Below, piece after piece: positions 1 to 7,823 of a DNA stretch of 64,000 nt. The notes under the pieces were generated by a model that saw nothing but the letters and a program-made list of their open reading frames with translations, had not been told where the DNA came from and did no database searches. Each line of letters starts with the position of its first letter. The first letter of the stretch is position 1. This stretch comes from Acidimicrobiaceae bacterium (GTDB lineage Bacteria > Actinomycetota > Acidimicrobiia > Acidimicrobiales > RAAP-2): NCBI GenBank assembly GCA_003167415.1, contig PMTF01000013.1, forward strand, positions 3,641 through 67,640, given 5' to 3'. The position numbers and the translations under genes were made by a program.

Positions 1-66
1 GGAAAGGGTGGTGGCAACGCCGCCCGGGGTTGGTCAGTGGTTCGTATGCAGACCAATCTTTTGTAA
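1..66 (+). CDS. Possible 3' tail of an upstream gene (partial)
   Basis: Reading frame 1 is open from the window edge to a TAA at 64-66, coding for about 21 residues ending MQTNLL. The stop lies just before the mec start, as expected for a tightly packed upstream neighbour. Frames 2 and 3 are also open here, so the frame choice is a guess and no product can be named. Confidence 0.2.
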   Translation, partial: GKGGGNAARGWSVVRMQTNLL

Positions 67-69
67 GGT
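64..69 (+). promoter_or_regulatory. -10 element of a leaderless promoter for mec
   Basis: TAAGGT lies exactly 6 nt before the GTG at 76, so transcription would begin at the first base of the start codon. The same TANNNT-N6-start spacing recurs at many genes in this window. No clear -35 is visible. AAGG within it could also act as a weak ribosome-binding site. Confidence 0.5.
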
Positions 70-75
70 ACACGC

Positions 76-501
76 GTGTTGTCACTCAGCTCCGTCCATC
101 GAGACGCCATCGTGGCCACGTGCATTCGCGCGTTGCCCAACGAAGGCTGCGGCCTGATGCTCGGCACGCTCGACGGAACCGTCACCGAGATTGTGCCCAG
201 CCCCAACGTCGCCGATTCGGCCAAGCTCTATGAAATCGACAGTTGGGTGCTATTGGGCGCCTATCGACGTAGCGACGAAAAAGGTCTATCGATCCTCGGC
301 GTCTTTCATTCCCACACGAACTCCGAGGCCTATCCGAGCCCGACCGACACCGCCCAAGCGCCCGATCCGGCGTGGCACTACGTGGTGGTCTCATTACGTG
401 ACGTCCCGTCGGCAATCCGCAGTTTTCACATCATTGAAGGAGAGATCGATGAAGAGGAGGTCGCCCGAAGCCCATTTGAGGGTGAGTTTCCGAGCGCCTA
501 A
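76..501 (+). CDS. mec: Mec-type JAMM/MPN+ metalloprotease for the sulfur carrier CysO
   Basis: This 141-residue zinc peptidase belongs to the family that cuts the cysteine adduct from the carrier protein CysO (M. tuberculosis Rv1334), releasing free cysteine. The JAMM signature is complete: Glu23 in NEGCG and His78, His80, Ser88 and Asp91 in HSHTNSEAYPSPTD. cysO and cysM follow on the same strand, the mycobacterial order. The GTG start is supported by a -10 hexamer 6 nt upstream. The carrier here has two residues after its Gly-Gly, so the enzyme may also trim the precursor; that part is inference. Cytoplasmic. Confidence 0.9.
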   Translation: MLSLSSVHRDAIVATCIRALPNEGCGLMLGTLDGTVTEIVPSPNVADSAKLYEIDSWVLLGAYRRSDEKGLSILGVFHSHTNSEAYPSPTDTAQAPDPAWHYVVVSLRDVPSAIRSFHIIEGEIDEEEVARSPFEGEFPSA

Positions 502-585
502 TCGGGTCCCGGGTGTCACGAGGTGCCGTTGGGCTAGTAATGTCGACTTGGTTAGTCAGGAATCAACCGAACCGGAAGAGATGAA

Positions 586-867
586 ATGACGGCACTAGTT
601 CGTATCCCCACAGTCCTGCGACCGGCCATGGGCGGCGACACCTCGGTCGCCGTGGAAGGATCGACGGTGGGCGAGATCCTCGATCACTTGACGACGAATC
701 ACCCCGCCGTGAAGGGCCAGTTGCTCAATAGCGATGGCACCCTGCACCGATTCTTGAACGTCTACGTGAACGACGATGACGTGCGCTATCTGGGCGGCGT
801 CGACGCGCCGGTCACGAACGGTGACGAAATAACCTTGCTGCCCGCCGTCGCCGGAGGCACGTTGTAG
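586..867 (+). CDS. cysO: CysO-like ubiquitin-fold sulfur carrier protein
   Basis: A 93-residue MoaD/ThiS-fold protein closely matching M. tuberculosis CysO: it opens with a TVLRP segment, has an HRFLNVYVNDDDVR core and ends in LPAVAGG. In the known pathway the C-terminal glycine becomes a thiocarboxylate that donates sulfur to O-phosphoserine bound on CysM. Here the Gly-Gly is followed by Thr-Leu before the stop, so the glycine is not free in the primary product and proteolysis would be needed. The stop codon overlaps the cysM start by one base, implying translational coupling. The 84 bases between mec and cysO hold no gene. Confidence 0.9.
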   Translation: MTALVRIPTVLRPAMGGDTSVAVEGSTVGEILDHLTTNHPAVKGQLLNSDGTLHRFLNVYVNDDDVRYLGGVDAPVTNGDEITLLPAVAGGTL

Positions 868-1832
868 TGACTCGCTACGCGTCGGTGCTCGATCTCATCG
901 GCCAGACACCGATCATCGACGTCAGCGCGCTTTCCCCTAAATCGAACGTCACGATGCTGGCCAAACTCGAAGGTCGTAATCCGGCCGGCTCGGTGAAGGA
1001 TCGCGTGGCGCTTTCCCTGGTGGACGCCGCCGAACGCGACGGGGTGTTGATTCCGGGCAAACCGGACCAGGTCCTGCTCGAGCCATCATCGGGCAACACC
1101 GGCATCGCGCTGGCCATGGTCTGTCGACTGCGTGGCTATCACCTCAAGGTCGTATTGCCGTCGAACGTGTCGCCCGAGCGGCGCCAACTCCTGTTCGCCT
1201 GGGGCGCCGAGATCATCGACTCACCGGGCGCCGAAGGGTCCAACGGCGCGGTGCGACGGGCCGAATCACTCAGCGCGGACCACCCCGACTGGACGTTCCT
1301 CTACCAGTACGCCAATCCCGCGAATCCCGAGGCGCACTATTTACACACCGGCCCCGAGATCCTGGCCGACGTGCCCGAAATCACCCACTTCGTGGCTGGA
1401 CTGGGGACTTCCGGCACGCTCATGGGCGTAGGACGTTTCCTTCGCGAACACCGTCCCGACGTACAGATCTGGGCCGTCGAGCCGCCCTCTGGAGAGATCG
1501 TCGACGGACTACGAAATCTCGACGACGGGTACATTCCACCGATCTTTACGGACAACCACGGCGCGGAGCTTCTTGATCGACGGGTGGTTGTACGACCGAG
1601 GGAGTCGATCGAGTGGACACGACGCTTCACCGAAGTGGGACTCTTCGTCGGTCTCTCTTCGGGCGCCATCATGGCCGGCGCGGTCAAATGTGCCAACACC
1701 ATCGCCGATGAGGACACGGCCACCATCGTGACGATCGTGGCCGACGACGGCTGGAAGTATCTCTCGACCGGTGCCTGGAGTGACAACATCGATGACGTGG
1801 TCGAACGCGCCAAGTCGATCATTTACTTCTAA
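867..1832 (+). CDS. cysM: CysM, O-phosphoserine sulfhydrylase (CysO-dependent cysteine synthase)
   Basis: A 321-residue fold-type II PLP enzyme. Lys44 in GSVKDR should carry the PLP, and SSGNTG binds the substrate carboxylate. It resembles mycobacterial CysM more than ordinary CysK: the segment DGLRNLDDG keeps the arginine (Arg216, equivalent to Arg220 in M. tuberculosis) that selects O-phosphoserine, and the end [14 protein letters not shown] matches the CysM C-terminus. It should join O-phosphoserine to the thiocarboxylated CysO next door to give a CysO-cysteine adduct for Mec. GTG start overlapping the cysO stop. In M. tuberculosis murI lies a little downstream, before rph; here rph begins 58 bp later. 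Confidence 0.92.
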   Translation: MTRYASVLDLIGQTPIIDVSALSPKSNVTMLAKLEGRNPAGSVKDRVALSLVDAAERDGVLIPGKPDQVLLEPSSGNTGIALAMVCRLRGYHLKVVLPSNVSPERRQLLFAWGAEIIDSPGAEGSNGAVRRAESLSADHPDWTFLYQYANPANPEAHYLHTGPEILADVPEITHFVAGLGTSGTLMGVGRFLREHRPDVQIWAVEPPSGEIVDGLRNLDDGYIPPIFTDNHGAELLDRRVVVRPRESIEWTRRFTEVGLFVGLSSGAIMAGAVKCANTIADEDTATIVTIVADDGWKYLSTGAWSDNIDDVVERAKSIIYF

Positions 1833-1890
1833 TAAATTCCGTCCTACACGGTCAACTACCGTTGAATCACCATTCTTCTTGAGGAGTCCC

Positions 1891-2634
1891 ATGTCACCCA
1901 CGCGCGCCGACGGTCGCAGTCCCGAACAGGCTCGGACCCTCAGCTTCGAGCGTGACTTCACCGCGATGGCGGCCGGGTCAGTGCTGGTGAGCTTCGGTCG
2001 AACCGTCGTCTTGTGCACCGCGTCGGTCGAAGAGGACGTCCCGCGGTGGTTGCGCGGGACCGGCAAGGGATGGGTCACCGCCGAGTATTCGATGCTGCCC
2101 GGTTCGACGCCCGAACGCGCCAGTCGCGAGGCCGCCAAGGGCAAGCAGTCGGGGAGGACCCAAGAGATCCAGCGGCTGATAGGTCGGTCACTGCGCACGG
2201 TCACCCGACTCGAACTTCTGGCCGACGTGCAGATCACCGTCGACTGCGACGTCCTGCAAGCCGACGGGGGTACGCGCACGGCATCGATCTGTGGGGGCTA
2301 CGTGGCTCTGCACGACGCCATCACGCGTCTCGTCCAAAAAGGAACCCTGCGCGAGCACGCCTTGAGTGATTTAGTGGCCGCGATTTCGGTCGGCATCGTC
2401 GACGGCGTGCCGATGCTGGACCTGCCCTACGAAGAGGACTCTCGGGCCGACACGGATATGAACGTCGTGATGACGGGCGCCGGGCGCTTCGTCGAGGTCC
2501 AGGGGACGGCGGAACAAGAGGCCTTCACGCGGCAAGAGCTGGACCAATTGTTGGACCTCGCCGCTACGGGCATCGCCTCAATTCACGATGCCCAGCGTTT
2601 GGTCCTGGCGAGTCCGCCGCCGCCTCGTCCGTGA
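1891..2634 (+). CDS. rph: Ribonuclease PH
   Basis: A 247-residue phosphorolytic 3'-5' exoribonuclease that trims tRNA 3' ends. The opening RADGRSPEQ, the SVLVSFGRT strand and the C-terminal [16 protein letters not shown] carry the family's phosphate- and metal-binding residues. The ATG at 1891 is preceded by GAGGAG at 1881-1886; an upstream in-frame extension lies inside cysM and is rejected. It overlaps rdgB by GTGA. Rph-RdgB order is conserved with M. tuberculosis Rv1340-Rv1341. Confidence 0.95.
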   Translation: MSPTRADGRSPEQARTLSFERDFTAMAAGSVLVSFGRTVVLCTASVEEDVPRWLRGTGKGWVTAEYSMLPGSTPERASREAAKGKQSGRTQEIQRLIGRSLRTVTRLELLADVQITVDCDVLQADGGTRTASICGGYVALHDAITRLVQKGTLREHALSDLVAAISVGIVDGVPMLDLPYEEDSRADTDMNVVMTGAGRFVEVQGTAEQEAFTRQELDQLLDLAATGIASIHDAQRLVLASPPPPRP

Positions 2635-3215
2635 CGACGTTCGTTCTCGCGACGGCCAATCCCCATAAGGCCGAAGAAATGCGCGCCGTCCTTTCGCCGC
2701 TCGGCGTCGACTTGTTGGACCGACCCGAGGACGTCGCTGACGTGGACGAAACCGGTGCGACGCTCGAAGAGAACGCCTTGTTGAAGGCCCGTGCGCTCGT
2801 GGAGACCACGGGTTGGCCGGCGATCGCTGACGACACGGGACTCTTCGTGGACGCACTCGATGGACGGCCGGGCGTTCGCAGTGCGCGATACGCGGGCGAA
2901 GCAGCGAGCTACGACGACAACGTGACCAAGTTGTTGAACGAGTTGGAGGGCGTGGCCGAGCCGCGCACGGCTCGCTTCATCACGGTGATTGCTGTCGCCT
3001 TTCCCGACGGAACGGCGTTTTGCGTCGAGGGCGAACTCGACGGCCTGATCACGCACGCTCGCGCGGGTGATCAGGGATTTGGATACGATCCGGTCTTCGT
3101 GCCCCACGACGCCGACGGACGAACACTGGCCCAACTCTCGCCGCCAGAGAAGAACGATCTGTCGCACCGGGGACGCGCACTGCGCGCGCTCTCCGTAGAA
3201 CTCGCTCAGCGGTAA
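2631..3215 (+). CDS. rdgB: RdgB/HAM1 non-canonical purine NTP pyrophosphatase
   Basis: A 194-residue nucleotide-pool sanitising enzyme that hydrolyses ITP, dITP and XTP to monophosphates. The N-terminal [10 protein letters not shown] matches the (S/T)xNxxK substrate motif, [11 protein letters not shown] is the conserved acidic loop, and [11 protein letters not shown] and SHRGRAL are the C-terminal family blocks. Length is typical. The GTG start overlaps the rph stop (GTGA), so both are probably translated from one mRNA. Confidence 0.95.
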   Translation: MTTFVLATANPHKAEEMRAVLSPLGVDLLDRPEDVADVDETGATLEENALLKARALVETTGWPAIADDTGLFVDALDGRPGVRSARYAGEAASYDDNVTKLLNELEGVAEPRTARFITVIAVAFPDGTAFCVEGELDGLITHARAGDQGFGYDPVFVPHDADGRTLAQLSPPEKNDLSHRGRALRALSVELAQR

Positions 3216-3238
3216 GGCATTTCACGAAGATTTCACCT

Positions 3239-3244
3239 TAGGGT
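3239..3244 (+). promoter_or_regulatory. -10 element of a leaderless promoter for the Lon-domain gene
   Basis: TAGGGT sits exactly 6 nt before the GTG at 3251, placing the predicted transcript start on the start codon. No Shine-Dalgarno and no clear -35 are visible. Confidence 0.5.
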
Positions 3245-3250
3245 GGAATC

Positions 3251-3892
3251 GTGATCGACCTGGAACTGCCCATGTTTCCTCTGGGCATGGTTATCTTCCC
3301 CCATCAAGTGGTCGGACTGTGCGTGTTCGAACCGCGCTATCACCGAATGCTGAACGACATTGAGATCAATCAACGATTCGGCACGTGTTTGATTGCGCGC
3401 GGTTCCGAGGTTGGCGGTGTCGACGAACGTACGTCGGTCGGCACGTTGATGCAGATACTTGGTGCCCAGTCATTACCCAACGGACAGACCTTGGTCATGG
3501 CTGAGGGCGTTGAATGTTTCGAAGTGGCGACCTGGCTCGAGGATGATCCGTATCCGCGGGCGTTGGTGAAGGACCGCTGCTGTGACGAGGACAACGTGAT
3601 GGCGGCTTTGCTGAAGTCGACCGAGTCGGCCGTTCGAGCGATTCGCGCACTCCAGAGCGAACTGTTCGCCGACGAATGTCTGCAATCGAACTGCGAAATG
3701 GACGCCGACCCGTGGGTCCGCAGCTGGCAGTTGTGTTCGATGACACCCATGTCCACGCTCGATCAGTTCAAAGTCCTCAGCCTCAGTGACCCGAACGACC
3801 GACTACGACTGGTCGCCGAGGTCTGCTGCGAGCGCTACGGCGACTATCAGCGAATGGTGGCGATTGATGCCTCCGCCAGCCCGTTCGACTAA
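3251..3892 (+). CDS. Lon N-terminal (LAN/PUA-like) domain protein
   Basis: A 213-residue protein with only the substrate-recognition domain of Lon protease. The opening MIDLELPMFPLGMVIFPH and the following FEPRYHRML match that domain; no AAA+ or protease domain follows. Such stand-alone proteins are common in bacteria and their exact job is unsettled, with binding of damaged protein suggested. The stop overlaps the convergent FKBP stop by 4 nt (CTAA). A leaderless -10 precedes the GTG. Confidence 0.8.
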   Translation: MIDLELPMFPLGMVIFPHQVVGLCVFEPRYHRMLNDIEINQRFGTCLIARGSEVGGVDERTSVGTLMQILGAQSLPNGQTLVMAEGVECFEVATWLEDDPYPRALVKDRCCDEDNVMAALLKSTESAVRAIRALQSELFADECLQSNCEMDADPWVRSWQLCSMTPMSTLDQFKVLSLSDPNDRLRLVAEVCCERYGDYQRMVAIDASASPFD

Positions 3893-4260
3893 CGAAGCTC
3901 CAACAAGTCGACGACGAAAATCAACGTCTCGCCGGGAGCAATGACGCCACCGGCGCCCCGATCGCCGTAGCCCAGATGGGCCGGGATCACGAGTCGGCGA
4001 CGTCCGCCGACCTTCATTCCAACGACGCCTCGGTCCCACCCCTGGATGACGTGACCGGCACCGAGGGGAAAGGCAAACGGTTCGTTACGGTTCCACGACG
4101 AGTCGAACTCTTCGCCGCTCGTGACGCCGACGCCGACGTAATGAACGACCGCGTTACGACCGGCGGTCGCCTCGTCGCCCGTGCCGACGATGATCTCTTC
4201 AATCAAGAGGTCATCGGGGGCCGGGCCGAAGTGCGGATCGACCAATGGCTTCTCAGACAT
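3889..4260 (-). CDS. FKBP-type peptidyl-prolyl cis-trans isomerase
   Basis: A 123-residue single-domain FKBP that catalyses proline isomerisation during folding. Family blocks are VHYVGVGVTSGEEFDSSW, VIQGWDRGVVGMKVGG and RRRLVIPAHLGYG. There is no signal peptide, so it is cytoplasmic. It lies 11 nt downstream of the helicase gene on the same strand and probably shares its transcript. A TAGTAT hexamer ends 8 nt before the ATG, so a nearly leaderless internal transcript is also possible. Confidence 0.92.
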   Translation of the reverse strand: MSEKPLVDPHFGPAPDDLLIEEIIVGTGDEATAGRNAVVHYVGVGVTSGEEFDSSWNRNEPFAFPLGAGHVIQGWDRGVVGMKVGGRRRLVIPAHLGYGDRGAGGVIAPGETLIFVVDLLELR

Positions 4261-4271
4261 GAGAGGAAATA

Positions 4272-5993
4272 CTAGCGACGGCGCTCGCGTCCGCCGCTGA
4301 CGGCGCGAACGTTGCGAGCCTCACGGCCCTTGGGACCGTTCGCCTCTTCGAAGGTGATCTTCTGACCCTGGGCGAGTGACTTGAAGCCGTCACCCACGAT
4401 GTTCGAGAAGTGAATGAAGAGATCGTCGCCCTTGTCGTCGCTAGCGAAACCGAATCCCTTCGCGTCGTTGAAGAAACTGACGACTGCTTCGTTACCGCGC
4501 GCGGCGTTGGCGCCCTTCACGTACGGAGCGTTGCGCGTGCTCGAGCGATCGGTCCGGGGTGCGCGGTCGGTGAAGACTCGTTCCGCGCGAGGCGCTCGGT
4601 CGTTTCGTTCCGGACGCGGAGCGCGCTCGGCGAAGGAGCGCTCGACACGAGGTGCGCGTTCCGGCCGATCGGAGAAACCTCGCGCGGGACGGGCGTGCTC
4701 GGCGTTTCGCTCGGGGCGTGGTCGATCGGAAACACTGCGATCGCTGCGTGCACCGCGTTCGAATCCTCGCGGACCATGCTCTCGTTCACGAGGCGTTGAC
4801 CGCTCCGATCGTCCCTTGCCACCGCGGTCGTCTAAGCGCTCCGCGGCCACGGCGTCGTCGACGGCGCCGAGTCGGATCGCCTCGGCGTCTTCGCGACGCT
4901 CGATCGACGATTCGAGGCCAAGGGCTCTCTGGAGTCGCTTCACTTGACCAATGACGTCCTCACCGACGAGGGAGATCACGGCGCCGGTGGCGCCGGCTCG
5001 TCCCGTACGGCCGGAGCGGTGCAGGTAGTCCGTGGCCTGCGCCGGCGGGTCGTAGTGAATGACGACGGGTAGATCTTCAATATGGAGGCCTCGGGCGGCG
5101 ACATCGGTCGCCACCAAGACGCGAATCTGACCGTTCTTCACGCTACGCAGCGCTCGATCGCGCTGGGCCTGCGTGCGGTCACCGTGGAGGGGAACGGCCG
5201 AAATACCCCGCTCTTCGAGTTGACGCGACAGGCGGTCTGCGCCGTGCTTAGTGCGGGTGAACACGAGCGCGCGCTCGTACTCCTCGACGATCTCAGCCGT
5301 GATCTGGGGGCGCTGTTCGCGCGCCACACGCCAGAAGTAGTGGTCGACGTCGTTGGGAGCTTCATCGCCCACGACATCGTGGACTGCGGCGTTGTCGGTG
5401 AACTCCCTAACGAGAGACTTGACGTCGGGTCCCATGGTGGCCGAAAACAACATCACTTGACGATCGCGAGGCGTCGCCCCGACGATGCGTCGCACGCAGG
5501 GCAAAAAGCCCATGTCAGCCATGCGGTCAGCTTCGTCGACGACCACGGTCGTCACCGACGAAAGATCGAGGGCGCCCTGTTCGAGCATGTCCTCCAGGCG
5601 GCCGGGACAGGCCACGACGACGTCGACGCCGAAGTTGAGGGCCTTGCGCGCGACGTTGTACGAGGTGCCGCCGTAAATGCTGATGACGCGACGACCGCGG
5701 TCGTCGGTGAGCTGCGCCAGTTCCTTTTGAACCTGGGCGGCCAGTTCGCGCGTGGGCACGAGAATCAGGGCCACCGGTTTACGGGGACGGGCCTTGGTGA
5801 GGCGCGCCATCAAAGGAAGGCCGAAGGCCAGCGTCTTGCCGGAGCCGGTGATGGCTTTTCCGACGACGTCGCGCCCGGCGAGGGCGTCAGGAATCGCGGC
5901 CTCTTGAATGGGGAAGGCTTCGGTAATACCGCGCTGTTTCAAGTGTTCGACCAGATTGGACGGCACGCCGAGCGCGGCGAAGGACAACGACAT
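4272..5993 (-). CDS. DEAD-box RNA helicase with C-terminal cold-shock domain
   Basis: A 573-residue ATP-dependent RNA helicase. Residues 1-375 hold the core: Q motif near 27-30, Walker A AITGSGKT at 47-54, DEAD in VVDEADRM, SAT, and HRSGRTGRAG. Roughly 395-500 is a disordered Arg/Glu/Asp/Pro linker made of loose DRPRPER/RAPRAER repeats. The last about 70 residues form a cold-shock/S1-like domain with the RNP motif KGFGFASDD and DLFIHFS. I chose the ATG at 5993-5991 because AGGAG lies 6 nt upstream on this strand and the protein then begins like DeaD/RhlE helicases (MSLSFAALG). It is likely involved in RNA unwinding or ribosome assembly at low temperature. The fusion makes a separate CSD partner unnecessary. 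Confidence 0.92.
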   Translation of the reverse strand: MSLSFAALGVPSNLVEHLKQRGITEAFPIQEAAIPDALAGRDVVGKAITGSGKTLAFGLPLMARLTKARPRKPVALILVPTRELAAQVQKELAQLTDDRGRRVISIYGGTSYNVARKALNFGVDVVVACPGRLEDMLEQGALDLSSVTTVVVDEADRMADMGFLPCVRRIVGATPRDRQVMLFSATMGPDVKSLVREFTDNAAVHDVVGDEAPNDVDHYFWRVAREQRPQITAEIVEEYERALVFTRTKHGADRLSRQLEERGISAVPLHGDRTQAQRDRALRSVKNGQIRVLVATDVAARGLHIEDLPVVIHYDPPAQATDYLHRSGRTGRAGATGAVISLVGEDVIGQVKRLQRALGLESSIERREDAEAIRLGAVDDAVAAERLDDRGGKGRSERSTPREREHGPRGFERGARSDRSVSDRPRPERNAEHARPARGFSDRPERAPRVERSFAERAPRPERNDRAPRAERVFTDRAPRTDRSSTRNAPYVKGANAARGNEAVVSFFNDAKGFGFASDDKGDDLFIHFSNIVGDGFKSLAQGQKITFEEANGPKGREARNVRAVSGGRERRR

Positions 5994-6131
5994 ATAACTC
6001 CTACAAGTTGAGATGAGCCCAACTCGAGGTTTTACAGTCGAATCGGTCTCCACCGCGATGTGCGGCGAAACAGTCATTCCACCTTAGCAGAGAGTGACGT
6101 GCTCCCAGCGCACAATTACCGCTGCGGCGAG

Positions 6132-6211
6132 TGCGGGCGGAGGGACTCGAACCCACACTCCGAAGAACTGGTTCCTAAAACCAGCGCGTCTGCCAATTCC
6201 GCCACGCCCGC
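6132..6211 (-). tRNA. tRNA-Leu (anticodon UAG)
   Basis: On the minus strand the sequence starts GCGGGCG and ends CGCCCGC plus discriminator A, a 7-bp acceptor stem. The anticodon arm is CTGGT/ACCAG around TTTAGGA, giving anticodon TAG. A class II variable arm and a TTCGAGT T-loop follow. The T stem has one U-U mismatch. CCA is not encoded. Confidence 0.93.
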
Positions 6212-6261
6212 AAGAGTCACCAGTCTAAGTCTTGCAACGGGGTCTTCGGAGTCTCAGACAT

Positions 6262-6267
6262 TAGATT
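6262..6267 (+). promoter_or_regulatory. -10 element of a leaderless promoter for clpP
   Basis: TAGATT ends exactly 6 nt before the ATG at 6274. No Shine-Dalgarno precedes that ATG, which agrees with a leaderless message. Confidence 0.5.
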
Positions 6268-6273
6268 GGTGCC

Positions 6274-6861
6274 ATGAGTATCTCCAACAGAGCCGACGGA
6301 TTCGGCGCGATTGACCTGAACCAGCGACTATTGCGCGAGCGCATTGTCTTCTTAGGTTCCGAAGTAAACGACGACTCGGCGAACCGAATCTGCGCCGAAC
6401 TGCTCTTGCTCGACGCCGAGGACAGTGAGCGCGATATCAGCCTGTACATCAACTCGCCGGGTGGCGTAATTACTGATGGACTGGCCATTTACGACACCAT
6501 GCAGTACGTGAACGCCGACGTGCGCACGATCTGCATCGGCATGGCGGCCTCCATGGGTCAGTTCTTGCTGTGCGCCGGCGCACCGGGCAAGCGCTTCTCC
6601 CTCCCGAGCAGTCGAATTCTGATGCACCAGCCCTTGATGGGCGGGATGCAGGGTCAGGCCTCGGACATCGCGATCCAGGCCGAACAGATCGGCTTCATGA
6701 AGAAGCAGCTCGCCGAGCGAATCGCCTTTCACACGGGAAAGTCGCTGGCGCAGATTGAAACGGACTCCGATCGCAACCGCTGGTTCACCGCGCAAGAGGC
6801 GTTGGAGTACGGCTTCATCGATGCAGTCATTGAACATTCGGCCGTTCGTCTAGGCGCCTAG
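6274..6861 (+). CDS. clpP: ATP-dependent Clp protease proteolytic subunit ClpP
   Basis: A 195-residue serine protease subunit forming the Clp barrel with an AAA+ unfoldase. The catalytic serine is Ser93 in GMAASMGQ and the histidine His118 in ILMHQP; an aspartate in the TDSDR segment should complete the triad. YINSPGG is the family's N-terminal block. It stands alone: no second clpP and no clpX are adjacent, whereas actinobacteria usually have a clpP1-clpP2 pair. It could be an extra ClpP or half of a split pair. Its stop overlaps the start of the exporter permease by one base. Confidence 0.93.
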   Translation: MSISNRADGFGAIDLNQRLLRERIVFLGSEVNDDSANRICAELLLLDAEDSERDISLYINSPGGVITDGLAIYDTMQYVNADVRTICIGMAASMGQFLLCAGAPGKRFSLPSSRILMHQPLMGGMQGQASDIAIQAEQIGFMKKQLAERIAFHTGKSLAQIETDSDRNRWFTAQEALEYGFIDAVIEHSAVRLGA

Positions 6862-7823
6862 TGAGCGACGGCTCGTCGACGCGAGTCGATCGACGCTCCT
6901 TAGAGGACGACGCCTTTCGCGTCGTCAGTGCTCGTGACAGCTTGGCCACGCGACTCCGCAATCTTTGGAATCGCCGTGAGTTACTGTTCAGCCTGATCAG
7001 GTCGGATATTCGCATCAAGTACAAGAACTCGGCGCTGGGTATTGTCTGGTCGATGTTGACGCCGTCGCTGTTCCTCGCCATTTACTGGTTGGTCTTCGCA
7101 AAGTTCCTCAAGAACGGGATTCCGAACTTCGTGGTCTATTTGTTCGCGGGCATGGTCGTGTGGAACATGTTCAATACGTCACTCAGCACGGCAACCGGCG
7201 TCATCGTCGTTCGATCCGGGTTGGTGAAAAAAGTCTCGTTTCCTCGCGAGATCCTGGCGCTCGCCAACGTCGGAGCCGCGACGTTCTACTTCTTCATCCA
7301 GCTCTGCGTGTTCGGTTTGTATCTGCTGGTCGTTCAACACTCACCGGACTACGCCTACTTCTGGCTCTTGCCGATCGCGTTTGCCGCGTTGTATTTCTTT
7401 ACCGCGGCGCTGGCGATTCTTATGTCGGCCATCACCGTCTATATGCGTGACATGGAACACTTCATCCTGATCATCTTGCAGTTGTGGTTCTTCATGTCGC
7501 CGATCGTCTACTCCTACGAACACTCCATCGCTCCGCAGCTGCACGCCCACGGACTGGCGTGGTTGTACTTTCTCAACCCGATCACGCTCATCATGTTGAC
7601 CTTCCAACGCACGTTCTACGTGGCGACGTACGCGGCCTCGACCACGCAGACTCAGATCGTGAACCATCACGTCGTGCCGGTGATCCTGAAGATCCTGCCG
7701 TCGTGGCCCATGTCGACGTACTGCTATTTGGATCTAGCGCTTCTCGGCATCATGATCGTCTTCTTCTTGTTGGCCGAGGTGCTCTTCGGGCACCTCCAGG
7801 GCAACTTTGAGTCGGAGTTGTAA
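6861..7823 (+). CDS. ABC-2 polysaccharide/teichoic-acid export permease (Wzm/TagG-like)
   Basis: A 320-residue membrane protein with about six helices, starting after a cytoplasmic stretch with IRSDIRIKYKNSALGIVWSM, the hallmark of Wzm/TagG/RfbA permeases. The GTG overlaps the clpP stop and its TAA overlaps the ATP-binding partner's ATG, so the pair is coupled. It should flip undecaprenyl-linked glycans across the membrane. No glycosyltransferase is nearby, so the substrate is unknown; a cell-wall galactan (as for Rv3783) or teichoic acid are the natural candidates. Confidence 0.88.
   Translation: MSDGSSTRVDRRSLEDDAFRVVSARDSLATRLRNLWNRRELLFSLIRSDIRIKYKNSALGIVWSMLTPSLFLAIYWLVFAKFLKNGIPNFVVYLFAGMVVWNMFNTSLSTATGVIVVRSGLVKKVSFPREILALANVGAATFYFFIQLCVFGLYLLVVQHSPDYAYFWLLPIAFAALYFFTAALAILMSAITVYMRDMEHFILIILQLWFFMSPIVYSYEHSIAPQLHAHGLAWLYFLNPITLIMLTFQRTFYVATYAASTTQTQIVNHHVVPVILKILPSWPMSTYCYLDLALLGIMIVFFLLAEVLFGHLQGNFESEL

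Noticed and set aside
5082..6011. 309-codon plus-strand frame
   Set aside because: Antisense to the helicase core; no motifs and no start signal.
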